DNA of 64,000 nucleotides, taken from assembly GCF_016650695.1 (NCBI RefSeq), contig NZ_JAEKFH010000001.1:434001-498000 (forward strand). Reading direction: 5' to 3'. Under the pieces are notes generated by a model. It ran no database searches. It was not told the origin of the DNA and saw only the letters and a list, made by a program, of their open reading frames with translations. Shown here piece after piece: positions 9,142-18,522 of this stretch; position 1 is the first letter of the stretch, and the number at the start of each line of letters is the position of its first letter. This stretch comes from Pseudomonas sp. TH41 (GTDB taxonomy: Bacteria > Pseudomonadota > Gammaproteobacteria > Pseudomonadales > Pseudomonadaceae). The position numbers were made by a program, and so were the translations under genes.

Positions 9142-10206
9142 TCAAAGCTCCGCGTACAGGCGCCCGGGGTTGAAGATGCCCCGTGGGTCGAGTTGATGCT
9201 TCACGTTCTGGTGATAGCGCAACAGCGCGGCCGGCAGCGGTTGGAAGGGACTGTCGATCAGCCCGTGGCTGTAACAGGTCACATGCCCGCCGACGTCCTC
9301 CACGACCTCGCGGATGAACGCGGCTTCTGCGTTCGATTTGAGCCAGCGCTGCGCACCGCCCCAATCGATCAATTGCCGGCCGGGCAGGGAAAGCCGAGCG
9401 GTGTTGTGCGGTAATGACAAGCGCCACAGGGGTTGATCCTCATCGAAGAAGCTCAATCGATGCTCGTTGAGATCATCCCAATACGAATCGTCCAGTAGCT
9501 CGCCGCCTAAACGGTCATGCGCGGCTGACACCGAGCCTTCGCCACCCTCAAGTCGCAGGTGCAGGCGCTGCCCGTCGTGGCACGCAGCGCTGATCGGGAG
9601 CGGTTGCTGGCCCCATTCCGCGAGGCGCAGCAAGGCGCGATCGCTGTCCATGTCCAGGCTGATGCTTAAGACTTGACGTGGTTTGGGCAGGACCTTGAGC
9701 GAGACTTCAGTGATGACACCAAGGGAACCGTAGCTGCCGACCATCAGGCGCGACAGGTCGTAGCCGGCGACGTTTTTCATGACCTCGCCACCGAAGCGCA
9801 AATGCTTGCCATGGCCGGTGATGACGCGTGTTCCGAGGACGAAGTCGCGCACGGAGCCTGACCAGGGCCGCCGAGGCCCCGACAGCCCGCAGGCAATCAT
9901 CCCGCCGACGGTGGCACCTTCACCGAAGGCGGGCGGCTCACACGGCAGCATCTGGTGCGCCGCGTCCAGTACTTCAGCAAGCTCTGCCAATGGCGTGCCG
10001 CAGCGTGCGGTGATCACCAGCTCGGTCGGGTCGTAGCTGACGATGCCCCGATGAGCGCGTGTGTCGAGGACTTCACCGGCCACGATGCGCCCCAGAAACG
10101 ACTTGCTGTTGGAACCCTGGATGCGCAGCGGCGTGGCGTTTTCCAGCGCCTGATTGACCTGCTCCAGCAGGGCAGCGCTGTCATCGAGATCCCATTCACT
10201 GTGCAT
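9142..10206 (-). CDS. glcE: Glycolate oxidase FAD-binding subunit
   Basis: 354 residues. N-terminal PCMH-type FAD domain with LRIQGSNSKSFLG and EGATVGGMIACGLSGPRRPW, shorter than GlcD and without the full C-terminal substrate domain. GlcE pairs with GlcD in the membrane-associated glycolate oxidase and is needed for activity. Its start codon shares one base with the glcD stop (10206), showing tight translational coupling. Confidence 0.93.
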   Translation of the reverse strand: MHSEWDLDDSAALLEQVNQALENATPLRIQGSNSKSFLGRIVAGEVLDTRAHRGIVSYDPTELVITARCGTPLAELAEVLDAAHQMLPCEPPAFGEGATVGGMIACGLSGPRRPWSGSVRDFVLGTRVITGHGKHLRFGGEVMKNVAGYDLSRLMVGSYGSLGVITEVSLKVLPKPRQVLSISLDMDSDRALLRLAEWGQQPLPISAACHDGQRLHLRLEGGEGSVSAAHDRLGGELLDDSYWDDLNEHRLSFFDEDQPLWRLSLPHNTARLSLPGRQLIDWGGAQRWLKSNAEAAFIREVVEDVGGHVTCYSHGLIDSPFQPLPAALLRYHQNVKHQLDPRGIFNPGRLYAEL

Positions 10207-11705
10207 CAGAAGCGCTCCAGATCAGGGTGGGGCATCTGACCGAGGTGAATGTGCATGGCGCCAAATTCGGCGCAGCGATGCAGCGTCGGAATGTTCTTGC
10301 CGGGATTGAGCAAGCCACTCGGGTCGAAGGCGGCTTTGACGGCATGGAACACGGTCAATTCATCGCTGTTGAACTGTGCGCACATCTGATTGATCTTCTC
10401 GCGACCCACCCCGTGTTCACCGGTAATGCTGCCCCCGACCTTCACGCACAGTTCGAGGATTTTGCCGCCCAGGGCTTCGGCGCGATCGAGCTCACCCGGT
10501 TGATTGGCATCGAACAGAATCAACGGATGCATGTTGCCGTCGCCCGCGTGAAAAACGTTGGCCACCCGCAGGTCGTACTCGGCCGACAACGCGGCGATGG
10601 CGTGTAGCACCCCGGGCAACTCGCGGCGCGGGATTGTCCCGTCCATGCAGTAATAATCCGGCGAGAGGCGACCCACCGCCGGAAAGGCATTCTTGCGCCC
10701 GGCCCAAAAGCGCACACGTTCAGCTTCATCGCGGGCCTGGCGCACTTCGGTGGCGCCGGCCTGTTCCAGCACCTGGCGCACGCGGTCGCAGTCATCGTGG
10801 ACGTCGGCTTCAACGCCATCGAGCTCGCACAGCAGAATGGCTTCGGCGTCGACCGGATACCCGGCGTGGATAAAGTCTTCGGCAGCGCGAATGGCCAGGT
10901 TGTCCATCATTTCCAGGCCGCCGGGAATGATGCCGGCGGCAATGATGTCACCGACGGCGCGGCCCGCCTTTTCGACGGAATCGAATGCCGCCAGCAACAC
11001 CTTGGCAGTCTGCGGTTTGGGCAGCAGCTTGACCGTGACTTCGGTAATCACCCCGAGCATGCCTTCGGAGCCGGTGAACAACGCCAGCAGGTCGAAGCCG
11101 GGAGTGTCGAGCGCTTCCGAACCCAGGGTCAGGTGTTCACCGTCGACGGTCAGGATCTCGACCTTGAGCAGGTTGTGCACCGTCAGGCCGTATTTCAGGC
11201 AGTGCACACCGCCAGCGTTTTCCGCGACATTGCCACCAATCGAACAGGCGATCTGCGAGGAGGGATCCGGCGCGTAATACAAGCCAAACGGTGCGGCCGC
11301 CTGGGAAATCGCCAGGTTGCGCACCCCTGGCTGGACCCGCGCCGTGCGGGCGGCAGGGTCGATGTGCAGGATGTTGTTGAAGCGCGCCATCACCAGCAGC
11401 ACGCCTTTTTCCAGGGGCAATGCACCGCCGGACAAGCCGGTTCCCGCGCCACGGGCGACGACCGGCACCTGCCGTTCATGACACAGTCGCAGCACGCCTT
11501 GCACCTGTTCGATGCGACGGGGCAGCACCACCAGCATCGGCGTGGTGCGGTAAGCGGAGAGTCCATCGCACTCGTACGGCCTGAGCTCTTCCTGCTGATG
11601 CAGGACTTCCAGATCCGGCCACTGCGCCTGCAAGGCCTGCAATAGCGCGGTTTTGTCCACGTCGGGCAGGACACCGTCGACACGTTCATCGTAGAGAATG
11701 TTCAT
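10206..11705 (-). CDS. glcD: Glycolate oxidase catalytic FAD subunit
   Basis: 499 residues, standard GlcD length. FAD_binding_4 domain around residues 55-190, with VVARGAGTGLSGGALPLEKG as the pyrophosphate-binding loop, and FAD-oxidase C domain ending in ITGEHGVGREK, the family signature. Oxidises glycolate (and D-lactate in relatives) to the 2-oxo acid. First gene of the operon; the gap to the upstream permease gene holds a REPIN, so the permease and oxidase genes may be expressed at different levels. No glcC regulator lies in the window. Confidence 0.94.
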   Translation of the reverse strand: MNILYDERVDGVLPDVDKTALLQALQAQWPDLEVLHQQEELRPYECDGLSAYRTTPMLVVLPRRIEQVQGVLRLCHERQVPVVARGAGTGLSGGALPLEKGVLLVMARFNNILHIDPAARTARVQPGVRNLAISQAAAPFGLYYAPDPSSQIACSIGGNVAENAGGVHCLKYGLTVHNLLKVEILTVDGEHLTLGSEALDTPGFDLLALFTGSEGMLGVITEVTVKLLPKPQTAKVLLAAFDSVEKAGRAVGDIIAAGIIPGGLEMMDNLAIRAAEDFIHAGYPVDAEAILLCELDGVEADVHDDCDRVRQVLEQAGATEVRQARDEAERVRFWAGRKNAFPAVGRLSPDYYCMDGTIPRRELPGVLHAIAALSAEYDLRVANVFHAGDGNMHPLILFDANQPGELDRAEALGGKILELCVKVGGSITGEHGVGREKINQMCAQFNSDELTVFHAVKAAFDPSGLLNPGKNIPTLHRCAEFGAMHIHLGQMPHPDLERF

Positions 11706-11747
11706 AGTCGCTTTACGATACTCCGTTCACGAAAGCCCGGGCGAAGT

Positions 11748-11828
11748 TCAAAAGATCGCAGCCTTCGGCAGCTCCTACACTGGAACGCGTACGCCCTGTA
11801 GGAGCTGCCGAAGGCTGCGATCTTTTGA
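11748..11828. repeat. REPIN (paired inverted REP, GTAGGAGCTG family)
   Basis: Two 32-base arms (11748-11779 and 11797-11828) are perfect reverse complements built on GATCGCAGCCTTCGGCAGCT and TCCTACA, with a 17-base spacer. It lies between the permease stop and the glcD start. Such elements are mobilised by RAYT transposases elsewhere in the genome and can form strong mRNA hairpins. Confidence 0.92.
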
Positions 11829-11837
11829 TCTTGCCGG

Positions 11838-13601
11838 TCAATGCCCGCCCACCACCATATGACTGAATGGCGCCACATACGCCTGCAACGTCACCAGCCC
11901 GCCGACCAGAATCGCCAGGATGATCGAGTGGAAGAACACGTAACGCAGGATTTCCCCTTCATGGCCGTACCAGCGGGTGGCGGTGGAGGCGACCACGATT
12001 GACTGAGCGTCGACCATCTTGCCCATGACCCCGCCAGAACTGTTGGCAGCAGCCATCAACACCGGGCTGATGCCCAATTGTTCGGACGTGACCCGTTGCA
12101 AGCCACCGAACAGCACGTTGGAGGCGGTGTCCGACCCGGTCAGGGCCACGCCGAGCCAGCCGAGCAGGGTGCCGAACATGGGGTAGAAAATGCCGGTTGC
12201 CGCAAAGGCCAGTCCCATCGTCGCATCAAGGCCCGAGTAACGGGTGAGGTAGCCCAGGGCAAGCATGGCTGCGATGGTGATGAGCGAATAACGCACCACC
12301 CACAGCGTTCGCAGGTATTGGCGTGCCAACTGGGGAATGGAGTAGCCCATCAGCAAACCGCCGAGGATGGCCGAGAGCAAGATTCCGCTACCGGTAGCGG
12401 TGAACCAGGTGAACTTGTAAATCGCTTCCTCGGTTTTAGGCGCAGGCACCACAGGTGGCACCTTTTCGACTTGCAGGTGCAGGGTGGTGAAGGTCAGCGC
12501 TGGCGAGAAAATCGGGTTCGCTTCGCGCATCGGCTTGCCCTGAGGGTCGAGCTTGGCCGAGTTGGTTTGCGGATCGATTGCCGGGCGGGTATCGAACATG
12601 TTTTTGAAGCCTTGGGTGCCCCAGGCGAAGACGAAGACCGTGAGGATGATCCACGGCATCCACGCCCGCATCACGGCAGGCTTGGCATCGGCGGAAAACG
12701 TCGCCGTGGCGGTGGGTTTATCCTCATGCTCCGCATCGATTTTCGAGTTGTCGACTCGCCCGGACAGGGCGGCGGAGGTATACACAATGGCGGGTTTCCA
12801 GACCTTGAGAAAGCCGGTCAGGCAGGCCATGGAAATCAGCGCGGCGATCACGTCCACCAGCATCGGGCCGTGGTAGTTGGACACCAGGAACTGCGGCACA
12901 GCGAAGCTGACCCCGGCCACCAAAATCGGCGGCCAGATTTCCAGCATCTTGCGCCAGCCGGCGAAAGCCCAGATCAACCAGAACGGCACGAGCACCGAGA
13001 AAAACGGCAATTGGCGGCCGACCATCATCGACAGCTCCATTTCATCCAGCCCGGTCACCTTGGCCAGCGTAATGATTGGCGTGCCCAAGGCGCCAAATGC
13101 CACCGGTGCGGTGTTGGCGATCAATGCCAGGCCCGACGCGGCCAGCGGCGAGAACCCCAGCCCGATCAGAATCGCCCCGGTCACCGCCACCGGCGTACCG
13201 AAACCGGCGGCCCCTTCGAAGAACGCGCCGAAGCAGAAGGCAATCAGCAGCAATTGCAGGCGTCGGTCGTCAGTGATGCGCGCCAGAGAGTCTTGCAGGA
13301 CCTTGAACGAGCCGTTCTCGGTGGTCAGCCGGTGCAGGAAAATAATATTCAGCACAATCCAACCAATCGGCAGCAGCCCGTTGGCGGCACCGAATAACGC
13401 CGCCGAGCCAGCCATGTTCGCCGGCATGCCGAAGGCGAAGATTGCGATCAGCAGGGCGGAGGTGAGGGCGAGCAAGGCCGCCATATGGGCCTTGAGGTGG
13501 AAAAACGCCAGGGAGGCCAGCATCACCACGACCGGGACTGCGGCCATGATGGTCGAAATCACCGGGTTGCCGAATGGATCGTAGACTTGCTGCCAGACCA
13601 T
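11838..13601 (-). CDS. L-lactate permease family transporter (glycolate/lactate permease)
   Basis: 587 residues with 12-14 hydrophobic helices and the LctP family hallmarks FEGAAGFGTPVAVTGAILIG and GFSPLAASGLALIANTAPVA. The family (LldP, GlcA) imports lactate and glycolate by proton symport. The position 130 bases upstream of glcD on the same strand points to glycolate uptake, as glcA does in E. coli, although LldP cannot be excluded from sequence. A poorly conserved charged cytoplasmic loop (about residues 285-390, containing DTRPAIDPQTNSAKL) is normal for Pseudomonas members. Confidence 0.88.
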   Translation of the reverse strand: MVWQQVYDPFGNPVISTIMAAVPVVVMLASLAFFHLKAHMAALLALTSALLIAIFAFGMPANMAGSAALFGAANGLLPIGWIVLNIIFLHRLTTENGSFKVLQDSLARITDDRRLQLLLIAFCFGAFFEGAAGFGTPVAVTGAILIGLGFSPLAASGLALIANTAPVAFGALGTPIITLAKVTGLDEMELSMMVGRQLPFFSVLVPFWLIWAFAGWRKMLEIWPPILVAGVSFAVPQFLVSNYHGPMLVDVIAALISMACLTGFLKVWKPAIVYTSAALSGRVDNSKIDAEHEDKPTATATFSADAKPAVMRAWMPWIILTVFVFAWGTQGFKNMFDTRPAIDPQTNSAKLDPQGKPMREANPIFSPALTFTTLHLQVEKVPPVVPAPKTEEAIYKFTWFTATGSGILLSAILGGLLMGYSIPQLARQYLRTLWVVRYSLITIAAMLALGYLTRYSGLDATMGLAFAATGIFYPMFGTLLGWLGVALTGSDTASNVLFGGLQRVTSEQLGISPVLMAAANSSGGVMGKMVDAQSIVVASTATRWYGHEGEILRYVFFHSIILAILVGGLVTLQAYVAPFSHMVVGGH

Positions 13602-13794
13602 GTTCCACCTCTGCTTTTTATTGTTGGACGTGCAGACCCCATGGGGGCGGTGGCTTTGAGTATAGATGGCATTACGCCGCTGTCAGGGTGGGCCTCATTT
13701 ACCCTGAATGAGCACTGATGGCGGACTTCAGTGAGCTAACATGGCCAATGGGTGTTTGCGTGAATCGAGTGTCAACGACGAGAGGAGTGCAGCA

Positions 13795-14031
13795 ATGACT
13801 GAGCGTCATGAGGTCCACAAGGAGACATTGTCGAACGGATGCAAAATCGAGGTCAAAGCCGAGATATTGAGGGATGGGTCGCTGGAGATGTTCATCGGTG
13901 TTTACCGGCCAGACAACTCGGTCATTTTCGAGGATCACGACCCAAAGCCGCATCTGCTGGACATGGAAGCTGCGTTGGACTGGGGCATCGACATCGCGAA
14001 AGGTATCGGCAACAGCCAACGGACACTGTGA
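13795..14031 (+). CDS. Small protein of unknown function, 78 residues
   Basis: The start at 13795 is preceded by AGGAG (13783-13787); an earlier in-frame ATG at 13741 has no good ribosome site. The protein is acidic and soluble, with no signal or membrane segment, and contains GSLEMFIGVYRPDNSVIFED and an Asp/Glu-rich C-terminal helix. I do not recognise the family. It stands alone, divergent from the permease gene and followed at once by a REPIN, which then separates it from a convergent gene. Confidence 0.65.
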   Translation: MTERHEVHKETLSNGCKIEVKAEILRDGSLEMFIGVYRPDNSVIFEDHDPKPHLLDMEAALDWGIDIAKGIGNSQRTL

Positions 14032-14036
14032 AGCTT

Positions 14037-14102
14037 GAAAAGATCGCAGCCTGCGGAGGCGCCCACAGGCGCGTAGGAGCTGCCGAAGGCTGCGATCTTT
14101 TC
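14037..14102. repeat. Short REPIN between two convergent genes
   Basis: GAAAAGATCGCAGC and its inverse GCTGCGATCTTTTC bound a 66-base element with the GTAGGAGCTGCCGAAGGC core on one arm and a degenerate core on the other. It fills almost the whole gap between the 78-residue gene and the aldehyde dehydrogenase stop, where it may act as a terminator. Confidence 0.85.
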
Positions 14103-14106
14103 GCTG

Positions 14107-15531
14107 TTAATGCTTGAACATCACATGCCGTACGACGGTGTAGTCCTCCAGCCCATACATCGACATGTCTTTCCCATAACCGGACAATTTCTGACCGCCA
14201 TGGGGCATTTCGCTGACCAGCATGAAGTGCGTGTTCACCCAGGTGCAGCCGTACTGCAAGCGTGCCGACAAGCGATGCGCACGGCCGACATCCGAGGTCC
14301 AGACCGACGACGCCAGGCCGTAGTCCGAATCGTTGGCCCAGCCCAGCACCTGCGCTTCGTCGGTGAATTTGGTCACCGACACCACCGGCCCGAACACTTC
14401 GCGACGCACGATTTCGTCGTCCTGTTGCGCGTCGGCCAACACCGTCGGCTCGAAGAAGAAGCCATTGCCGTCCACCGCTTTGCCACCGGTGATCAAACGG
14501 ATGTGCGGCTGCGCCACGGCCCGCTCGACAAACCCGGCCACGCGGTCGCGATGTTGCGCGGTGATCAGCGGACCCAGCTCGGTCGACGGATCATCCTGCA
14601 AGCCATATTTGATGCTGCTGACGGCCGCACCGAGCTTCTCGACGAACTGGTCGTAGATACCTTCCTGCGCATAGATGCGGCAAGCGGCGGTGCAATCCTG
14701 GCCAGCGTTGTAGAAGCCGAAGGTGCGGATGCCTTCCACCGCAGCGTCAATGTCGGCGTCGTCGAAGATGATCACCGGGGCCTTGCCGCCCAGTTCCATG
14801 TGCATGCGTTTGACGCTGTCGGCGGTGCTGGAAATGATGTTCGAACCGGTGGCGATCGAACCGGTCAGCGACACCATGCGCACTTTCGGGTGCGTGACCA
14901 GCGGGCTGCCCACCGTAGGACCCCGGCCGAATACCAGGTTGAGCACGCCGGCCGGGAAAATTTCCGACGCCAGCTCAGCCAGACGCAGGGCGGTCAGCGG
15001 GGTTTGTTCCGACGGCTTGAGCACCACGGTATTACCGGCGGCGAGGGCCGGGGCGATTTTCCAGGCGACCATCATCAACGGGTAGTTCCACGGCGCGATG
15101 GAGGCGATCACGCCCACCGGATCACGGCGGATCATCGACGTGTGGCCCGGCAGGTATTCACCGCCCGCCGAGCCGCTCATGCAACGGCTGGCACCAGCGA
15201 AGAAGCGGAACACGTCGGCAATCGCCGGGATTTCGTCGTTCAGCGCGGCGCTGTAAGGCTTGCCGCAGTTGTCCGATTCCAGTTTGGCCAGCTCTTCACC
15301 GTGGGCTTCGATGACGTCAGCCAGTTTGAGCAGCAACAACGAGCGCTCTTTTGGCGGGGTGTGCGACCAGCTGTCGAAGGCGGCAGCGGCGGCGCGCACG
15401 GCGGCATCGACCTGGGCTTCGCTGGCTTCGTTGATTTCCACCAGCACCCGACCGAGGGCCGGGTTGAACACGGGTTGTGCGGGACCTTCGCCGTCGAGCA
15501 GTTGGCCGTTGATCAGTAATTTGGTTTGCAT
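14107..15531 (-). CDS. Gamma-aminobutyraldehyde dehydrogenase-type aldehyde dehydrogenase
   Basis: 474 residues, NAD(P)-dependent aldehyde dehydrogenase superfamily. Landmarks: [20 protein letters not shown] (cofactor loop), the catalytic Glu in [10 protein letters not shown], and the catalytic Cys in [13 protein letters not shown]. The NAGQDC context and overall similarity fit the PatD/YdcW group, which oxidises 4-aminobutanal from putrescine; related enzymes take 4-trimethylaminobutanal. It is downstream of an APC permease and the N-demethylase genes on the same strand, so the natural substrate may be an aldehyde from an N-methylated amine (inference). Confidence 0.85.
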   Translation of the reverse strand: MQTKLLINGQLLDGEGPAQPVFNPALGRVLVEINEASEAQVDAAVRAAAAAFDSWSHTPPKERSLLLLKLADVIEAHGEELAKLESDNCGKPYSAALNDEIPAIADVFRFFAGASRCMSGSAGGEYLPGHTSMIRRDPVGVIASIAPWNYPLMMVAWKIAPALAAGNTVVLKPSEQTPLTALRLAELASEIFPAGVLNLVFGRGPTVGSPLVTHPKVRMVSLTGSIATGSNIISSTADSVKRMHMELGGKAPVIIFDDADIDAAVEGIRTFGFYNAGQDCTAACRIYAQEGIYDQFVEKLGAAVSSIKYGLQDDPSTELGPLITAQHRDRVAGFVERAVAQPHIRLITGGKAVDGNGFFFEPTVLADAQQDDEIVRREVFGPVVSVTKFTDEAQVLGWANDSDYGLASSVWTSDVGRAHRLSARLQYGCTWVNTHFMLVSEMPHGGQKLSGYGKDMSMYGLEDYTVVRHVMFKH

Positions 15532-15579
15532 GCCATTGTCCTCTTCAAAACTATTGTTCTTCTGTGGAAACCGGATCCC

Positions 15580-15678
15580 TGTAGGAGCTGCCGCAGGCTG
15601 CGATCTTTTGATCTTTTTAGAGTTCGCCCGAACTCCAAGCGAAAGATCAAAAGATCGCAGCCTGCGGCAGCTCCTACA
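15580..15678. repeat. REPIN between APC permease and aldehyde dehydrogenase genes
   Basis: TGTAGGAGCTGCCGCAGGCT and its exact inverse bracket a 99-base element; the outer arms of about 36 bases extend through GCGATCTTTTGATCTTT. It separates two same-strand genes that would otherwise look like an operon, so it may attenuate or stabilise parts of the transcript. Confidence 0.92.
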
Positions 15679-15692
15679 AGGGATCGCCGTTG

Positions 15693-17231
15693 TCAGATCG
15701 TTGATCTATTTACCGCTGCGCCGGAAATATCAGCAGCCTTGGCCAGCGGTTTGGAGAACTTCCACGCATCGCCCGCCGGTGCCGTGCCTTTGTCGTAAGG
15801 CTTGCCCAGCAGCATGTAAACGACGCCGGCCCCCATCACCACCAGGGTGGTCAGGATCATCGAGTAGTTGATGTACCACGGCGCATCCGGCGAACGAGGC
15901 CAGACCATATTGGTGATCGCGCACACGCCATAAATCAGTGCGGCCACGTTCACCCACAGACCCCAGGCGCCGAGGGTGAATTGACCGTTCGGGCGCCAGC
16001 CCTTGGCTCGGGCGATCAACGCGGCGATGACAATCAATTGGAACGCGACGTAGATACCAATCGCCGCGAAGCCGACGATGGTTGCCACGGCATCGGCCAT
16101 GAACATCCCCAGGCAGACAATCGCTGCCGGCACCACTCCGCTGATCAGCAATGCGAACGATGGCACGTGGTTGCCCGAGAGGCGTTTGAGCAGCGAACTG
16201 CCAACGATCATTTCGTCACGGGCATAAGCGAATAGCAACCGACTGGCCGCGGCCTGCAGGCTGAGGACGCAGGAGATGAACGACACCATCACCACTGCCA
16301 TCACCAGACGAGAACCGACCGGGCCGAAGGCGTTGGCCAGGATAGTGGCAACCGGGTCGGTGTCTTCGCCCGCCAGAACCTTGGCCATGTCCGGCACCGA
16401 AAGGATCAGCGCCAGGCACGCGAACATCGCCGCTGCACCACCGATGTAAATGGTCATGCGCATGGCTTTGGGAATGCGCTTGCCCGGGTTCGGGGTTTCT
16501 TCGGCGACATCGCCGCAGGCCTCAAAACCGTAGTACTGGAACAGGCCTGCCAGTGACGCCGCAAGGAACGCTGGCAAGTACGAGCCATTGACTTGAAGAT
16601 TGAAGGTGTCGAACAACACACTGAAGGGTTGATGACGCTCGAAGATCAACAGGTAGCCGCCGACCAGAATTGCCCCGACCAGTTCGCAGAGGAAGCCAAA
16701 CATCGCCACCCGCGCCAGCAGTTTGGTGCCCACCAGATTCAGGGCGGTGGAGAGCAGAATGATCGTCAGGGCAATGTAGGTATTGGCCTCGGGACCGGGG
16801 TTGAAACCCAGCATGATGGCCAGGTACGGTCCGGCACCCACCGCTACCCCTGCGATGGTTGCGCACAAGGCCCATGCATAGACCCAGCCGACCATCCACG
16901 CCCAGCGCTTGCCCACCAGGCGACGCGCCCAAGGGTAGACACCACCGGAAATCGGGAACTGCGAGACGATTTCGCCGAAAATCAGACACACCAACAACTG
17001 ACCTGCACCAATCAACAGATAGGACCAGAACATCGGCGGTCCGCCGGCGGCCAGGCATAAACCGAACAAGGTGTAGACGCCGACTACCGGCGACAGGTAG
17101 GTAAACCCGAGGGAAAAATTCTCCCACAGGCTCATGCTGCGATTGAAATCCGAACTGTAGCCGAGGGCGCGGAGCTGTTCCGCATCCTGATCGGCGCTGA
17201 CACTTGCACGCGTATTGGGTGAGCCACTCAT
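15693..17231 (-). CDS. APC-family amino acid/amine permease
   Basis: 512 residues with about 12 transmembrane helices. The N-terminal [20 protein letters not shown] and the [20 protein letters not shown] motif place it in the APC superfamily, ACT (amino acid/choline) branch that includes GABA and other amine permeases. [20 protein letters not shown] is the conserved helix 6-7 loop. Probably imports an amino acid or amine that feeds the neighbouring demethylase or aldehyde dehydrogenase. A large REP pair lies between it and the demethylase genes upstream; no -24/-12 promoter was seen in front of it. Confidence 0.87.
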   Translation of the reverse strand: MSGSPNTRASVSADQDAEQLRALGYSSDFNRSMSLWENFSLGFTYLSPVVGVYTLFGLCLAAGGPPMFWSYLLIGAGQLLVCLIFGEIVSQFPISGGVYPWARRLVGKRWAWMVGWVYAWALCATIAGVAVGAGPYLAIMLGFNPGPEANTYIALTIILLSTALNLVGTKLLARVAMFGFLCELVGAILVGGYLLIFERHQPFSVLFDTFNLQVNGSYLPAFLAASLAGLFQYYGFEACGDVAEETPNPGKRIPKAMRMTIYIGGAAAMFACLALILSVPDMAKVLAGEDTDPVATILANAFGPVGSRLVMAVVMVSFISCVLSLQAAASRLLFAYARDEMIVGSSLLKRLSGNHVPSFALLISGVVPAAIVCLGMFMADAVATIVGFAAIGIYVAFQLIVIAALIARAKGWRPNGQFTLGAWGLWVNVAALIYGVCAITNMVWPRSPDAPWYINYSMILTTLVVMGAGVVYMLLGKPYDKGTAPAGDAWKFSKPLAKAADISGAAVNRSTI

Positions 17232-17340
17232 GTTATTTCCTCATTATCAATGGCAGTGGATTATTGCTGGCGGGTCGGCCCGCCAATGCTCGTTTCGCGC
17301 TTGTTGTTGTGTTGATACCAGGCTTAATCGCGATGCCGAT

Positions 17341-17477
17341 CCTGTAGCAGCTGCCGAAGGCTGCGTCCGGCTGCGAAGCAGTCGTAAAACGTGAGCCCAC
17401 GGTTTTCCTGAAGGACCATGTGGCCTGATTTCACGACTGCTACGCAGCCGGACGCAGGCTCCGCCAGCTGCTACAGG
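17341..17477. repeat. Long inverted REP pair of a second family (CTGTAGCAGCTG)
   Basis: Arms of about 47 bases (17341-17387 against 17431-17477) are imperfect inverted copies sharing CTGCGTCCGGCTGCG and a CAGTCGT end, with a roughly 43-base spacer. The core differs from the GTAGGAGCTG family elsewhere in the window, so it is probably mobilised by a different RAYT. It begins 109 bases before the APC permease start and ends 7 bases from the DUF3445 gene stop. Confidence 0.88.
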
Positions 17478-17483
17478 AGCGCG

Positions 17484-18506
17484 TCAGGCTTTGGGTTCGT
17501 CGTCGTACTGGGAGAGCCACTCCACCGCAGCATCGCGGTAGCGGCTGAAGCCCTTGTAATCCACCAGTTGCTGGTTCAAGTCCCGCAGGACCCGGTGCAT
17601 GCGCCGGGCCCATGCCGGGTTGGTGGCAATGTCTTCCAGGCTGAGCAAGTAGGTGCGAATCGGGAAGACAATGGCGTTACTGCGCGGCAAACGATGCAGC
17701 GGCTGCAATTCGATCCGCAGGTAAACCAGCTTGCCGGCATTTTCAGCGGTCACGACGGTCCGGTCCGGTGCCCATTCCGGCAAGCTTTCGGCCGAGACTT
17801 CGAGGCGCGGGTTGACGGTCAGCGACCAGTTCAGACGACGCACCGGATGGCCAGTGCGCAGGCGCAACAGGAACTTCAGGGCACGGTCGAGCATGCCGAT
17901 TTCTTTCACCAACGGCACCGGACCGTGGAACTCTTCCCAGCTCATGCCCAGGTTGAAACGCAGCGAATAATCGGCCCGTTGGGTCGCGATGCCGGCGCCC
18001 CAGTACAGCGTGCCGTCACGTTCCTCTTGCAGCACCCAATCGCCCTGGGCCTGACGGGTCACGTACTCCATAGGCTCATAGGGGAGAGTGGCCGGATCGC
18101 CGAAGGTGAAGTGATCGTCGATGTCCAGCAGGCGGTTGGTCCAATGCCACTGCCGGCCTTCACGCGCCAGGCTGAAGTACTGCGGATAGTCCCGGGCGTA
18201 GGATTCCATGATCAGTTCGAGCAGGTCCCATTGCGCCTCCATCATGTGCGGCGCCGAGACGTAGTGCATGCCTGGGTCTTTTTCCAGGGTGATCGCGCGG
18301 TCCCGGCATTCGCTGATGTAGTGTTCATCAATATCGAACGCGGCGCGAAACGCACCATCGCCCACCGACACATGCGGCTCGAGGTTCATCGAGTACATGT
18401 AGTCGTCGTCGGGGAACGGGAAGGGCGCGCGGGCGATGGTTTCCGGGCTGTTGGCGAAGGTATAGTCGTCGCGATAGGTTTCGTCGGGATTGAATTTGAT
18501 ATTCAT
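17484..18506 (-). CDS. Heme-dependent oxidative N-demethylase (DUF3445), DMA monooxygenase family
   Basis: 340 residues from ATG 18506; the longer in-frame reading is a shadow of the reductase gene. The protein is soluble and matches the DUF3445/HODM family, heme proteins that oxidatively demethylate secondary amines such as dimethylamine. Characteristic stretches are WHWTNRLLDIDDHFTFGD and LNWSLTVNPRLEV with a RLPRSNAIVFPIRTYL C-terminal part. It is the third gene of a set with a flavin/2Fe-2S reductase and a DmmA-like protein, the same three parts as the DmmABC dimethylamine monooxygenase. The substrate here may be another N-methyl amine. Confidence 0.85.
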   Translation of the reverse strand: MNIKFNPDETYRDDYTFANSPETIARAPFPFPDDDYMYSMNLEPHVSVGDGAFRAAFDIDEHYISECRDRAITLEKDPGMHYVSAPHMMEAQWDLLELIMESYARDYPQYFSLAREGRQWHWTNRLLDIDDHFTFGDPATLPYEPMEYVTRQAQGDWVLQEERDGTLYWGAGIATQRADYSLRFNLGMSWEEFHGPVPLVKEIGMLDRALKFLLRLRTGHPVRRLNWSLTVNPRLEVSAESLPEWAPDRTVVTAENAGKLVYLRIELQPLHRLPRSNAIVFPIRTYLLSLEDIATNPAWARRMHRVLRDLNQQLVDYKGFSRYRDAAVEWLSQYDDEPKA

Positions 18507-18513
18507 TGTTTTT
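18506..18513 (-). promoter_or_regulatory. Candidate Hfq/Crc binding motif at the DUF3445 start codon
   Basis: The mRNA reads AAAAACAA immediately at the start codon, matching the AAnAAnAA A-rich motif that Hfq with Crc uses to block translation of catabolic genes in Pseudomonas. Only the motif is seen; repression is inferred. Confidence 0.4.
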
Positions 18514-18522
18514 TTCCGTCGA

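Noticed and set aside
12078..13397. 439-codon plus-strand frame opposite the lactate-type permease gene
   Set aside because: Antisense shadow; highly charged, His/Arg-rich product with no match to a known fold by eye.
14110..15519. 469-codon plus-strand frame opposite the aldehyde dehydrogenase gene
   Set aside because: Antisense shadow in high-GC DNA; rich in His, Arg and Gly with no domain.
15532..17340. Further -24/-12 promoters before the APC permease and aldehyde dehydrogenase genes
   Set aside because: No sequence with GG-N10-GC and a reasonable surrounding match was found in either upstream region.
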